From: Mycobacterium sp.
GTDB lineage: Bacteria > Actinomycetota > Actinomycetes > Mycobacteriales > Mycobacteriaceae
DNA length: 64,000 nucleotides
Direction: 5' to 3'
Assembly (NCBI GenBank): GCA_021732005.1
Contig: JAKFVT010000025.1
Coordinates: 62,001-126,000 of the forward strand
Part shown: piece by piece, positions 1 to 11,064 of the stretch
Numbering within the stretch: the stretch's first letter is position 1
How the letters are laid out: each line of letters starts with the position of its first letter
The notes under the pieces: model-generated
The model's database searches: none
What the model saw: only the letters and a program-made list of their open reading frames with translations
Told to the model about the DNA's origin: nothing
Translations under genes and position numbers: made by a program

Positions 1-257
1 ACGTCGAGCTGCATCAGCCGCTCGGGCCGCTCGACGCCGATGGCCACCCGATCGCGCTGGAATACCAGGGCGCCCCGGTGCCCAAGCGGATGAACAAGCT
101 CGGCTCCGGCGGCGCACCCGGTCGCGGCAGCTTCCTCACCGCCGACCCCGCCGACGAGGACGCCGCGCTCAGCGAGGCGGCCCACGCCGCCGAGCAGCGG
201 GCACGCACCGCGCTGATGGAACGTCAGGCCATCGACGGGTCCTCGAACGGGCGGTGA
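1..257 (+). CDS. 3' end of an unidentified gene (partial)
   Basis: An open frame enters from the left edge (codons in phase with position 3) and stops with TGA at 255-257, giving the last 84 or so residues of a protein. The tail is hydrophilic and Ala/Glu-rich, ending in a likely helix (residues [15 protein letters not shown]) after a Gly-rich stretch. I do not recognise the family. Codon bias is like the surrounding genes, so it is probably real coding sequence. The alcohol dehydrogenase starts about 25 bases downstream on the same strand and may share its transcript. Confidence 0.55.
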   Translation, partial: VELHQPLGPLDADGHPIALEYQGAPVPKRMNKLGSGGAPGRGSFLTADPADEDAALSEAAHAAEQRARTALMERQAIDGSSNGR

Positions 258-284
258 CGACGCCTCCTGGACAATCGAGCGATG

Positions 285-1210
285 ATGCGCGCCGTTCGCT
301 CGATCCAGGGGTCCGCCACCGTCGTCGACGTCGACGAGCCCACGGGTGACTGGCCGGTCCTCGAGGTTGGATCGGCCAGCATCTGCGGCAGCGACCTCGG
401 CATGCTGTCGTTCGGCCTGCCGGTCACGATCGGTCACGAGATCGCCGGCGCAGTGGACGGCCGGACCTACTGTGTCGAACCGACAGTGGGCTGCGGGCAG
501 TGCGATCAGTGCCGTGGCGGGTCACCGCAGCGGTGCCGGGGAAGCGCACCGCACGGGCTGCTCGGGGTCGCGTTCGACGGCGGCCTCGCCGACCGGGTCC
601 GGGTGCCCGCCGAGTGCCTCGTGCCACTGCCCGACGGTCTACCCGTCGCCGACGCCTGCCTGGTGGAGCCGCTGGCGGTCTCCTGGCATGCGTTGCGCAA
701 GGTTGGCGCCGACGTGACCGATCGGATCCTGGTCGTCGGTGGCGGAAGCGTCGGGTTGCTGGCCGTCGCCGCGGCCCGCGCCATGGGCCTCGACGTCGAC
801 CTGCACGCCCGCCACCCGCATCAGATCGACGCAGGCGAGCGACTCGGCGCCGGGACACCGAAAGGCGAGTACGACGTCGTCGTCGAGGCGGTGGGCTCCG
901 ACGAGGCGGTGGCGGACAGTGTGCGGCGGGCCGCTCCGGGCGGCCGGATCGCGATAGTCGGTGTGTCGCACGGCAACCGAGCGGTACCCGGCATCCCGTG
1001 GATGCTGAAGGAACTTACGCTGACCGCCTCGATGTGCTACGACCGCGGGCGTGACAACCGCGAATTCGTCGACGCGGCAGCAGCATTGGCCGCAGATCCG
1101 GAGATCGCGGCGACCGTCGTCACGCACCGCTTCCCGCTTGCCGACGCGGCGGAGGCGTTCCGGGTTGCGTCCGACCGGCGAAGCGGGGCGATCAAGGTGG
1201 TGTTGGAACC

Positions 1211-1214
<4 letters not shown>
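285..1214 (+). CDS. Zinc-dependent MDR-family alcohol dehydrogenase, short form
   Basis: Medium-chain dehydrogenase/reductase. Numbered from an ATG at 282, catalytic-zinc ligands are Cys35 (CGSD) and His52-Glu53 (GHE), and the structural-zinc quartet is Cys71, 74, 77 and 85 (CGQCDQC then QRC). A Rossmann fold opens with VVGGGSVGLLA near residue 150. At about 309 residues it is shorter than the usual 340-350; the N-terminal GroES-like domain looks compact but keeps all zinc ligands. Two ATGs lie side by side at 282 and 285; I take the second because MRAVR is the more typical opening. The substrate cannot be read from the sequence. Its 3' end overlaps the convergent glgP by four bases. Confidence 0.88.
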
Positions 1215-3739
<2,525 letters not shown>

Positions 3740-3883
3740 TGAGTTCTCCTGGTCACAGGCCACTTCTCGATCTCGTACGGGACCCGCAGTTTGGCATCGT
3801 CGTATTTCAGCGAGGCGAGGTCCATGAGTCGGTCCCGTGAACTATTGCCCCGCCGACCGCGTCGGCGCTATACATTCTTTCAA

Positions 3884-3912
3884 AAGTGTTCACTTCGCGA
3901 AGTTGTCCACTT
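3884..3912. promoter_or_regulatory. Candidate operator, nested inverted repeat
   Basis: A perfect 12-base palindrome ACTTCGCGAAGT (3892-3903) sits inside a wider pair of arms AAGTG (3884-3888) and CACTT (3908-3912) with nearly the same centre. It lies in the divergent intergenic region of glgP and the flavoprotein gene, about 37 bases before the flavoprotein start. This is the usual form of a TetR/MarR-class dimer site. No regulator gene is adjacent, so the binding protein is unknown. Confidence 0.45.
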
Positions 3913-3948
3913 CCGCGACTCGGCAAGCAGATCGGAAAAGGCTCGGAA

Positions 3949-5139
3949 ATGACTCAGACTTCGACAATTGACTCGAAGACCCGGCCGCTCGGGTTGGCCC
4001 GCGGGATGCGCGAGCTGGTGGTGGCACAGGCCGGTGAGTCCGAGCGGCTGCGGACCATCGCCCCGTCGATCGTCGACGAGATGTGGGCCAGTGGACTGAT
4101 GTCGTCGTTCAATCCCGTCGCGGCGGGCGGCGTCGAGCCGTCGTTCACCGAGATGATCGAAACCTGGATCGAGATGGCCTGGCAGGACGGCTCGTTCGGC
4201 TGGATTGGGATCGCCAATCTGCCGTCGTCGTTCGCCGCCGCGGCTTATCTGTCCGACGAGGGTTTCGCCGAGGTCTTCACCGCGAACGACAACCGCGTCA
4301 CGATGGGCGGCCAGTTCTTCCCCAACGGCCAGGGCGTCGTGGTCGACGGCGGCTACCGGGTGACCGGATCGTGGAGTTTCGGGTCGGGCACCGGCCATGC
4401 CGAGTACGTCTGCGCGGGGTTCTTCCCGATGGTGGACGGCCAGCCGGTGATGGGGGCCGGGGGACTGCCGGAGATGCATGTGGCCGTCGTCCCGCGCGAG
4501 GAGGTGGTGTTCAAGGACGGCTGGCATGTCCAGGGCCTCAAGGGAACTGGATCCTACGACTATGGCCTCGAGGACGTTTTCGTGCCGGCCAGTCGGACCT
4601 TCCCGCTGTTCTCCAGCTCGCCGCACCGCGGCAGCTCCCCGGCAACGCGGATGGGACTGATGCCGGTGACCGCGGCCGGCCACGCGGCGTGGGCCCTCGG
4701 CGTCGCCAAGAGCATGCTCGACGACGTCGAGGAGCTGGCGGCCACCAAGTTCCGGATGAGCGACATGGCCTCACTGGCCAGCCGGCCGACCTTCCAGAAG
4801 GGGCTGGCACACCACGTCGCGGCGTGGCGGGCAGCGCGGCTGCTGGTGCTGGATGCGTTCGGCACCGCCGAGGCCGCGGTCGCTGCCGGCCAGGACCTGA
4901 CTCCCGGGCTGCGCGCCGACATGCGGGTGGCCGCGGTGTACGCCACCGACGTGGCGCGCGAGGCCGCCGAGTGGGCGCACCTGGCGGCGGGCACCACGTC
5001 GATCCGTGAGGGCAGCCGCCTCGAACGGGCGTTCCGCGACATCTACACCGGCACCCAGCACGCGTTCATCAGCGAGAAGGTCGCCATCGACGTGGCCCAG
5101 ATCTGGCTCGGCATCATCGAGGACCAGCCGGGGTTGTGA
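3949..5139 (+). CDS. Acyl-CoA-dehydrogenase-like flavoprotein (HsaA-type group D monooxygenase family)
   Basis: The 396-residue protein has the acyl-CoA dehydrogenase fold: an all-alpha N-terminal domain, a central beta domain (WSFGSGTGHAEYV, then LKGTGSYDYGLEDVFVP), and a helical C-terminal domain. The central motif LKGTGSYD and the C-terminal AAGTTSIREGSRLERAFRDI are typical of reduced-flavin-dependent hydroxylases such as HsaA and HpaB-like enzymes rather than true acyl-CoA dehydrogenases, which carry Glu at the active site. Sterol or aromatic ring hydroxylation is therefore the best guess; no partner reductase or Hsa gene is nearby. The start at 3949 is preferred over an upstream GTG at 3886, which falls inside the palindromic site. 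Confidence 0.85.
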   Translation: MTQTSTIDSKTRPLGLARGMRELVVAQAGESERLRTIAPSIVDEMWASGLMSSFNPVAAGGVEPSFTEMIETWIEMAWQDGSFGWIGIANLPSSFAAAAYLSDEGFAEVFTANDNRVTMGGQFFPNGQGVVVDGGYRVTGSWSFGSGTGHAEYVCAGFFPMVDGQPVMGAGGLPEMHVAVVPREEVVFKDGWHVQGLKGTGSYDYGLEDVFVPASRTFPLFSSSPHRGSSPATRMGLMPVTAAGHAAWALGVAKSMLDDVEELAATKFRMSDMASLASRPTFQKGLAHHVAAWRAARLLVLDAFGTAEAAVAAGQDLTPGLRADMRVAAVYATDVAREAAEWAHLAAGTTSIREGSRLERAFRDIYTGTQHAFISEKVAIDVAQIWLGIIEDQPGL

Positions 5140-5178
5140 CGCCCCGGCATTTCTCGCGCGGTGCCGGTCCGGCCGCAC

Positions 5179-5184
5179 TAATGT
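5179..5184 (+). promoter_or_regulatory. Candidate -10 element (TAATGT)
   Basis: TAATGT ends nine bases before the ATG at 5194 and no Shine-Dalgarno sequence is visible, suggesting leaderless or nearly leaderless transcription of the small membrane protein gene. Confidence 0.35.
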
Positions 5185-5193
5185 CCAACGGTT

Positions 5194-5538
5194 ATGACCG
5201 ACTGGTCCGATCCGAGGCTGCCGACGAAAGCGAGTAGTCCCCGACAGCTCAAACGGCTGAGCCGGAATTTCGCCGGCGTCGGTGTCGGAATCCCGCCCGA
5301 GCGTCTGCAGCAGATCGCGATGGGGCAGGCGGCCACCGAGGACGAGCTCGTCGACGTGACCTTCGCGCTGACCGCGACTCAGCTTCGCGGCGAGCAGCGC
5401 CGGTCCAAAGTCGGCCGCGCACAACGTCGTTGTGTGCGCGGCGCCATCGTGTTCGTGGCGATCCTGATCGCGATCAACGTGCTGATGTGCCTGGGCCTGT
5501 TCCTGTTCGTGCTGACCCAGCACACCACGCCCTATTAG
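5194..5538 (+). CDS. Small single-pass membrane protein, function unknown
   Basis: A 114-residue protein. Residues 1-75 are hydrophilic; 60-80 are Arg-rich (RGEQRRSKVGRAQRRCVRG). One strong membrane helix follows at about 82-108 (AIVFVAILIAINVLMCLGLF) and a six-residue tail. The positive charges before the helix predict a cytoplasmic N-terminus. No family was recognised. The gene is convergent with the aminotransferase gene. Confidence 0.7.
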   Translation: MTDWSDPRLPTKASSPRQLKRLSRNFAGVGVGIPPERLQQIAMGQAATEDELVDVTFALTATQLRGEQRRSKVGRAQRRCVRGAIVFVAILIAINVLMCLGLFLFVLTQHTTPY

Positions 5539-5548
5539 GCCGCCGGCT

Positions 5549-6934
5549 CTATCCCGTCACGTACCCGTCGGCGACGTCGAGCGCCTTGTCCAGAATGGCC
5601 AGTCCCTCGGCCACCTCGGCGTCGCTGATGTTGCAGGCCGGCACCGCGTGGATCCGGTTGAAGTTCGCGAACGGCAGCAGCCCGCCGGACTTGCACGCCG
5701 CCAGCACCGCGTTCATGGCCGGGCTCGAGCCGCCGTAGGGCGCCAGGGGTTCGCGGGTCTGCTGGTTGGCCACCAGCTCGATCGCCCAGAACACGCCGAG
5801 CCCACGGACCTCACCGACCGACGGGTGGCGGGCTGCCAGCTCGCGCAGACCCGGGCCGAGCACCTGCTCGCCGAGTCGGGCGGCGTTGGCCACCATGCCC
5901 TCGTCTTCCATCGCGTTGATCGTCGCCACCGCCGCACCGCAGGCCAGCGGATGCCCCGAATAGGTCAGCCCGCCGGGGTAGGCGCGGTCGGCGAACGTCG
6001 AGTAGATCGCGTCGTTGATGGCCACGCCACCCAGCGGCACGTACCCCGACGTCACACCCTTGGCGAAAGTCATGAGGTCGGGCACCACGTCGAAGTTCTG
6101 GATTGCGAACCATTTTCCGGTCCGGCCGAAGCCCGCCATCACCTCGTCGGCGATGAACACGATGCCGTGGCGATCGCAGATCTCGCGCACGCCGGCCATG
6201 TACCCGGGCGGCGGCACCATGATGCCGGCGGTACCCGGCACCGATTCCAGGATGATCGCGGCGATCGAGTCCGCGCCCTCGTGCTGGATCAGCCGCTCGA
6301 GGTAGTCCAGCGCGCGCTCGGACTCCTGCTGCTCGGTCTCGGCGAAGAACGAGGACCGATACAGGAACGGGCCGTTGAAGTGCACGACACCGGAGCTGGC
6401 GTAGTCGTTGGGGTAGCGCCGTGGGTCGCCGGTCAGGTTGACCGCGGTGTCGGTGCCGCCGTGATAGGAGCGGTACCGGGCGAGCACCTTGTAGCGCCCG
6501 GTGTGCAGCCGCGCCATCCGGACGGCGTGCTCGACGGCGTCGGCACCGCCATTGGTGAAGAACACCCGTTTCAGGTCACCGGGTGTGCGCTCGGCGATCA
6601 GCCGGGCCGCCTCGGAGCGGGCGGCGTTGGCGTGCTGCGGTGCGATCGTGCACAGCTTCGCGGCCTGTTCGGCGATCGCGGCGACGACCTTGGGGTGCTG
6701 ATGGCCGATATTGGTGAACACCAGCTGGGAGGAGAAGTCGAGCAGCTTGTTGCCGTCGCCGTCCCAGACGTAGGAACCCTCCGACGCGACGATCGTCATC
6801 GGCTTGATCTGGGCCTGCGCCGACCACGAGTGGAAGACGTGCGCACGGTCCAGTTCATATGCCCGGGCGGCTTCGGCGCGTGCGGTGTCGAGGTCCTGAC
6901 CGTTGGGCAGGAGGTGGGATTCGGTCGTCGTCAT
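5549..6934 (-). CDS. Class III pyridoxal-phosphate aminotransferase (omega-amino acid:pyruvate type)
   Basis: A fold-type I aminotransferase of 461 residues, full length for the class III family. Visible motifs are the GDGNKLLDF and GHQHPKVV substrate region, TNGGADAVEHAVRMAR for cofactor phosphate binding, the IADEVMAGFGRTGKWFA Asp motif, and FAKGVTSGYVPLG carrying the Schiff-base lysine. It lies directly upstream of mmsA on the same strand by map order (mmsA is transcribed first, 37 bases apart). Together with the PucR regulator this suggests transamination of beta-alanine, taurine or a similar omega-amine to a semialdehyde, which MmsA would oxidise to an acyl-CoA. The exact substrate is an inference. 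Confidence 0.9.
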   Translation of the reverse strand: MTTTESHLLPNGQDLDTARAEAARAYELDRAHVFHSWSAQAQIKPMTIVASEGSYVWDGDGNKLLDFSSQLVFTNIGHQHPKVVAAIAEQAAKLCTIAPQHANAARSEAARLIAERTPGDLKRVFFTNGGADAVEHAVRMARLHTGRYKVLARYRSYHGGTDTAVNLTGDPRRYPNDYASSGVVHFNGPFLYRSSFFAETEQQESERALDYLERLIQHEGADSIAAIILESVPGTAGIMVPPPGYMAGVREICDRHGIVFIADEVMAGFGRTGKWFAIQNFDVVPDLMTFAKGVTSGYVPLGGVAINDAIYSTFADRAYPGGLTYSGHPLACGAAVATINAMEDEGMVANAARLGEQVLGPGLRELAARHPSVGEVRGLGVFWAIELVANQQTREPLAPYGGSSPAMNAVLAACKSGGLLPFANFNRIHAVPACNISDAEVAEGLAILDKALDVADGYVTG

Positions 6935-6950
6935 GCGTGCCTCTTTCGAG

Positions 6951-6980
6951 CTCAGTGGTGCTCAGTGGTTCTCAGTGGTT
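6951..6980. repeat. Three-copy decamer tandem repeat over the mmsA stop codon
   Basis: CTCAGTGGTG, CTCAGTGGTT and CTCAGTGGTT occur head to tail. The third copy supplies the last codons and the TGA (6972-6974) of mmsA on the minus strand; each extra copy repeats an in-frame-looking His-stop (CACTGA) sequence. The array fills most of the gap before the aminotransferase start. Confidence 0.85.
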
Positions 6981-8489
6981 CTGGGGGAAGCCGAGGTTGA
7001 TGCCGCCGTGGGAGGGATCGAGCCACCGCGTCGTCACCACTTTGCCACGGGTGAAGAAGTGCACGCCCTCCGTCCCGTGGGCGTGGGTGTCGCCGAACAG
7101 TGAGCTCTTCCAGCCGCCGAAGCTGTAGTAGGCGGTCGGAACCGGGATCGGCACGTTGATGCCGACCATGCCGACCTCGACCTCGTTCTGGAAACGCCGT
7201 GCCGCGCCACCGTCATTGGTGAAGATCGCGGTGCCGTTGCCGTACGGGTTGGAGTTGATCAGCTCAAGGGCTTCGTCATAGGTGTCGACGCGGACCACCG
7301 CGAGCACCGGGCCGAAGATCTCGTCGGTGTAGACGCTCATCTCGGGGGTGACGTTGTCGATCAGGGTGGGGCCCAGCCAGAAGCCGTCAGCTTCCCCGTC
7401 GACCTGGGTGCCGCGGCCGTCGACGACGATGGTCGCGCCGTCGGCTTCGCCCGCGTCGATGTAGGAGGCGACCTTGTCGCGGTGGGCCTTCGTCACCAGC
7501 GGGCCCATATCGGTGTTGCGGGTGCCGTCACCGATCTTCAACGTCGTTGTGCGCTCGGCGATCTTGGCGACCAGCTCGTCGGCGATCGGGCCGACCGCGA
7601 CGGCCGCCGAGATCGCCATGCAGCGCTCACCGGCCGAACCGAAGCCGGCGTTGACCATCGCGTCGGCGGCCAGATCCAGATCGGCGTCGGGCAGGATCAC
7701 CGCGTGGTTCTTCGCGCCACCCAGAGCCTGCACCCGCTTGCCGTGCAGGGTCGCGGTCGAGTAGATGTACTGCGCGATCGGGGTGGAGCCGACGAACGAC
7801 ACCGCCTTGATCGACTTGTTGGTCAGCAGCTCGTCGACGGCGACCTTGTCGCCCTGCAGCACGTTGAACACTCCGGCCGGCAGGCCGGCCTCGGCCCACA
7901 GGTTGGCGATCCACAGCGCGGCCGACGGATCCTTCTCAGAAGGCTTGAGCACCACGGTGTTTCCGGCGGCGATGGCGATGGGGAAGAACCACATCGGCAC
8001 CATCGCGGGGAAGTTGAACGGGCTGATGACGGCCACCGGGCCGAGCGGCTGGCGGATCGAGGCGACGTCGACGTTGGTCGACGCGTTCTCGGTCATGCCG
8101 CCCTTGAGCAGATGCGAGATGCCGCAGGCGAATTCGACGACCTCCTGGCCGCGACTGACCTCACCGAGGGCGTCGGAGAGCACCTTGCCGTGTTCGGCGG
8201 TGATGATCGCGGCCAGCTCTTCCTTGCGGGCGTTGAGCAGCTCCCTGAAGGCGAAGAGCACCGTCGTGCGCTTGGCCAGCGAGGTGTCGCGCCAGGCCGG
8301 GAACGCGGCGGCGGCGGCGGCGATGACCGCCTGTGCGTCGGCGACGTCGGCCAGCGCGACCTGTCCGGTGACCTGGCCGGTGGCCGGGTTGGTCACCGCG
8401 GCCGTCCGGTCGCTGCTGCCTGCGAAGTTCTTCCCGTCGGCCCAGTGGGCGATCGTCCGGACGCGGGTGTTGGGCGCTGTGAGGGTCAT
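6972..8489 (-). CDS. mmsA: CoA-acylating methylmalonate-semialdehyde dehydrogenase
   Basis: NAD- and CoA-dependent conversion of methylmalonate or malonate semialdehyde to propionyl- or acetyl-CoA. The 505-residue protein has the aldehyde dehydrogenase fold with ISPFNFPAMVPMW, the nucleotide-binding LKPSEKDP region, VSFVGSTPIAQYI, and the catalytic cysteine in GSAGERCMAISAA. The C-terminal region WKSSLFGDTHAHGTEGVHFFTRGKVVTTRW is characteristic of MmsA rather than other aldehyde dehydrogenases. The ATG at 8489 gives the usual N-terminus; an upstream start at 8540 would add 17 Arg-rich residues and is rejected. The gene is divergent from the PucR regulator, its probable controller, and is followed by the aminotransferase. 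Confidence 0.95.
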   Translation of the reverse strand: MTLTAPNTRVRTIAHWADGKNFAGSSDRTAAVTNPATGQVTGQVALADVADAQAVIAAAAAAFPAWRDTSLAKRTTVLFAFRELLNARKEELAAIITAEHGKVLSDALGEVSRGQEVVEFACGISHLLKGGMTENASTNVDVASIRQPLGPVAVISPFNFPAMVPMWFFPIAIAAGNTVVLKPSEKDPSAALWIANLWAEAGLPAGVFNVLQGDKVAVDELLTNKSIKAVSFVGSTPIAQYIYSTATLHGKRVQALGGAKNHAVILPDADLDLAADAMVNAGFGSAGERCMAISAAVAVGPIADELVAKIAERTTTLKIGDGTRNTDMGPLVTKAHRDKVASYIDAGEADGATIVVDGRGTQVDGEADGFWLGPTLIDNVTPEMSVYTDEIFGPVLAVVRVDTYDEALELINSNPYGNGTAIFTNDGGAARRFQNEVEVGMVGINVPIPVPTAYYSFGGWKSSLFGDTHAHGTEGVHFFTRGKVVTTRWLDPSHGGINLGFPQNH

Positions 8490-8558
8490 ATCTGAGATTC
8501 TGGTGCAGGATCGCCCAGGTCGAGGCCGACGATATGTCAATGAAGTGCTGCTGTCTCT

Positions 8559-8564
8559 TACACT
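8559..8564 (+). promoter_or_regulatory. -10 element for a leaderless PucR-type regulator
   Basis: TACACT ends six bases before the ATG at 8571 with no Shine-Dalgarno between them. This places the transcription start on or next to the A of the ATG and decides the start against the GTG at 8565. Confidence 0.6.
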
Positions 8565-8570
8565 GTGTTA

Positions 8571-10157
8571 ATGCAGTTGACCCTTGCCGACATCCTCGAG
8601 CTGCCGTCGGTGCGCCGGGGCGATCCGGAGGTGGTGTGCACCGGACCGATGGACCAGCCGGTGCGCTGGGTGCACGTCAGCGATCTCGCCGACCTGTCCG
8701 GTCTGCTGACCGGTGGGGAGCTGGTGCTGACGACCGGCCAGGCATTGGCCGATCCGGCGCGCCGAGACGCGTATCTGCCCGGCCTCGCGAAGGCCGGCGC
8801 GGTGGGCGTGGTGATCGAGCTCGGACTGCACATCGACCGGCTTCCGGAGTCCGTGCGCGCCATCGGTTCGACGCTGTCCCTGCCGGTGATCGTGCTGCAC
8901 CGGACGGTGCGCTTCATCGATGTCACCGAAGAGGTGCATCGCCGGATCGTCGCCGATCAGTACGCCGAGGTCGAGTACGCCCAACGGGTACACGAAGAGT
9001 TCACCGCATTGAGCATGCGCCGCGCGTCGATCGACCAGATCGTCAGCGCGGCAGCCCGGATGCTCGACACACCCGTGGTGTTGGAAGACCTCAACCGTCA
9101 GGTGCTGGCGTTCGACGGACGGGGCCTGTCGGCGGCGGCACTGCTGGTCGACTGGGAGCGGCGCTCGCGACTGGCAGGTGGTGACGCCTGGACCGCGTGC
9201 CCGGTGGGCCCGCACCGCGAGGAGTGGGGCCGGTTGATCGCGCCGCGGATGGCCGCGGCCGACGGCCGGTCGGTGATGACGTTGGAGCGCGCGGCGCAGG
9301 CCCTGGCGTTGAACCGAATGGTCGAGCAGAACCGCAGCTCACTGGAATTGCGCGCGCAGAGCGGCCTCGTCGACGACCTGCGCCGCGGTCGCATCACCGA
9401 TGAGGCCGAGGCCACCGCCCGTGCGCATGCGCTGGGGCTACGGCCGGCGCTGACCTATGTGCCGATGGCGGTCCGGCTGCGGGAGACCCCGGGCGCCGAT
9501 CAGGTTGCGATCGCCCAACGGCGGGTTCGCACCCTGGACGCGATCATGCACACCGTGCGTGCGGCCGGCCACACCGGTTTGGCCGCCACCCGTGACGACG
9601 GGCAGATCGACGTGGTGTTGGCGCCGCAACGCGCCAGCCGGGTCCCCGGATCGCTCGATACCGTGTTGGGCGAGGTGTGTTCGGCCACTCGGCGCGCGGT
9701 CGCCCACCTGGACGGGGTGAGCGGATGCGCCATCGGGGTGGGGCCGGAGAACAGCCGGCTGGTGGACGCGGTCGGCGGTCTACGCGAAGCAGGGCACGTC
9801 GCCGAGGTGGCGATGTCGATGCCCTTGCAGGACAAGCCGTTTCATCGGGCTTCGGATGTCCGCTTGCGCGGCCTGCTGTCGCTGATCCGTAGTGATCCTC
9901 GCGTGCAGGCGTTCGCCGAGACCGAACTGGCCGGGTTGTTGGCGCATCGCGCCAAGCACGGTGACGAGGCGTTCGACCTGCTGTGGCACTACCTGGCGGC
10001 AGGTGGCAACAAAGCCGAACTCGCCAGGACGCTGCACATGTCGCGGCCCACGCTGTACGCCCGATTGGAGGCGCTGCAGCGGATCGTCGGACTCGACCTC
10101 GACGATGCCGAGTCCCGGACGTCATTGCAGGTGGCGATGTTGATCCTGAATGCCTAG
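8571..10157 (+). CDS. PucR-family transcriptional regulator
   Basis: A 528-residue regulator. Residues 1-125 match the PucR N-terminal domain (LTLADILELPSVRRGDPEVV; GGELVLTTG), the middle resembles the GGDEF-like sensor domain of CdaR/PucR proteins, and the last 60 residues are a helix-turn-helix of the PucR C-terminal type (GGNKAELARTLHMSRPTLYARL). It is divergent from mmsA with only 81 bases between starts, so control of the aminotransferase/mmsA operon in response to an amino-acid or purine/pyrimidine catabolite is likely. The gene overlaps the convergent transporter gene by four bases. Confidence 0.93.
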   Translation: MQLTLADILELPSVRRGDPEVVCTGPMDQPVRWVHVSDLADLSGLLTGGELVLTTGQALADPARRDAYLPGLAKAGAVGVVIELGLHIDRLPESVRAIGSTLSLPVIVLHRTVRFIDVTEEVHRRIVADQYAEVEYAQRVHEEFTALSMRRASIDQIVSAAARMLDTPVVLEDLNRQVLAFDGRGLSAAALLVDWERRSRLAGGDAWTACPVGPHREEWGRLIAPRMAAADGRSVMTLERAAQALALNRMVEQNRSSLELRAQSGLVDDLRRGRITDEAEATARAHALGLRPALTYVPMAVRLRETPGADQVAIAQRRVRTLDAIMHTVRAAGHTGLAATRDDGQIDVVLAPQRASRVPGSLDTVLGEVCSATRRAVAHLDGVSGCAIGVGPENSRLVDAVGGLREAGHVAEVAMSMPLQDKPFHRASDVRLRGLLSLIRSDPRVQAFAETELAGLLAHRAKHGDEAFDLLWHYLAAGGNKAELARTLHMSRPTLYARLEALQRIVGLDLDDAESRTSLQVAMLILNA

Positions 10158-10981
10158 TCTTTCGCCGGATCTTCGGCGTCGCGACGCTCGTCCTTGAGGC
10201 GCTCCTTGCTCCGCAGGAGGCGCAGCAGCGTCACCAGCACCAGACCGCCGACGATATTGCCGACCAGCGTGTACCAGAACCACCCCAGCCAGTCGAGGTA
10301 GCCGAAGGGTGCCTCACCGGTCGACAGGGCGCCAAAGATCAACAGCGAGTCCAGGATCGAGTGGAACAGCTGCAGTCCGGCCAGGACGAACGCACCGGCC
10401 ACGGCGGCGGCGATCTTGCCCGGTACCGAGTCGGTGCCGTGCTGCATGCGGGTCATCAACGTGATCACCATGCCGCCCAGCACGGCCAGCGCCATGGTCT
10501 GCACCGAGAGCGGTTCGTCCACGAAATGCTCAGCGGAGGAGATCGTTTGATCTCTGAGCTTGGGGAACGCCGCGATGATCAGCGCCATGATCACCCACCC
10601 GCCGACCAGGTTGGCCACCAGCGTGCCGCTCCACAGTTTGGCGAGCTGGCCCACGCTGGCACGCTTGGCGGCCACCGTCGTGACGGGCACCAGGAAGCCT
10701 TCGGTGAACAACTCGCTGCGGCCGAGCAGCAGCGCCAGGAACCCGATCGCGAATGCGACTCCGGCCAGCAGCTGGTTGTGGGTTTCGTGCAGCACGGACA
10801 GGTAGGCCAGCACTCCGACGGCGACCTCGGTACCGCCGAAGAATCCGGTGACGAGGACTTCACGCCAGCTGCGGTGCAACCGTTGACTGCCCTCGTCGAC
10901 CATTCGGTTGAAGGCGGCTTCGAGTTCGTCCTCGATCGGGCTGTCGGACTCGCCCAGTTGGCGCTGGCTCGTTGAACTCAC
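10154..10981 (-). CDS. Formate/nitrite transporter (FNT) family channel
   Basis: A 275-residue integral membrane protein of the FNT family, closest in form to the YfdC-like branch. A 40-residue acidic N-terminal cytoplasmic segment precedes six predicted membrane helices; the family signature of Gly-rich half-helices is seen in VTGFFGGTEVAVGVLAYLS and FAIGFLALLLGRSELFTEGFLVPV. A charged C-terminal tail (LRSKERLKDERRDAEDPAKD) is cytoplasmic. It probably passes a small monovalent anion such as formate or nitrite, but the ion cannot be decided from sequence. Confidence 0.88.
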   Translation of the reverse strand: MSSTSQRQLGESDSPIEDELEAAFNRMVDEGSQRLHRSWREVLVTGFFGGTEVAVGVLAYLSVLHETHNQLLAGVAFAIGFLALLLGRSELFTEGFLVPVTTVAAKRASVGQLAKLWSGTLVANLVGGWVIMALIIAAFPKLRDQTISSAEHFVDEPLSVQTMALAVLGGMVITLMTRMQHGTDSVPGKIAAAVAGAFVLAGLQLFHSILDSLLIFGALSTGEAPFGYLDWLGWFWYTLVGNIVGGLVLVTLLRLLRSKERLKDERRDAEDPAKD

Positions 10982-11050
10982 GACCCCGTGTACCCATTGG
11001 CGGCCAACCCGACACCGGACGCCGCTGAGCAGTCGCTCAACGCTCGCCCA

Positions 11051-11056
11051 TACACT
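11051..11056 (+). promoter_or_regulatory. Candidate -10 element (TACACT)
   Basis: TACACT lies eight bases before the GTG at 11065, the same hexamer as before the PucR gene. With no Shine-Dalgarno present, it supports a leaderless GTG start. Confidence 0.5.
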
Positions 11057-11064
11057 GGGCCACC

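Noticed and set aside
5648..7000. 450-codon open frame antisense to the aminotransferase gene
   Set aside because: Arg/Gly/His-rich composition, no family match, and the opposite strand has a complete enzyme.
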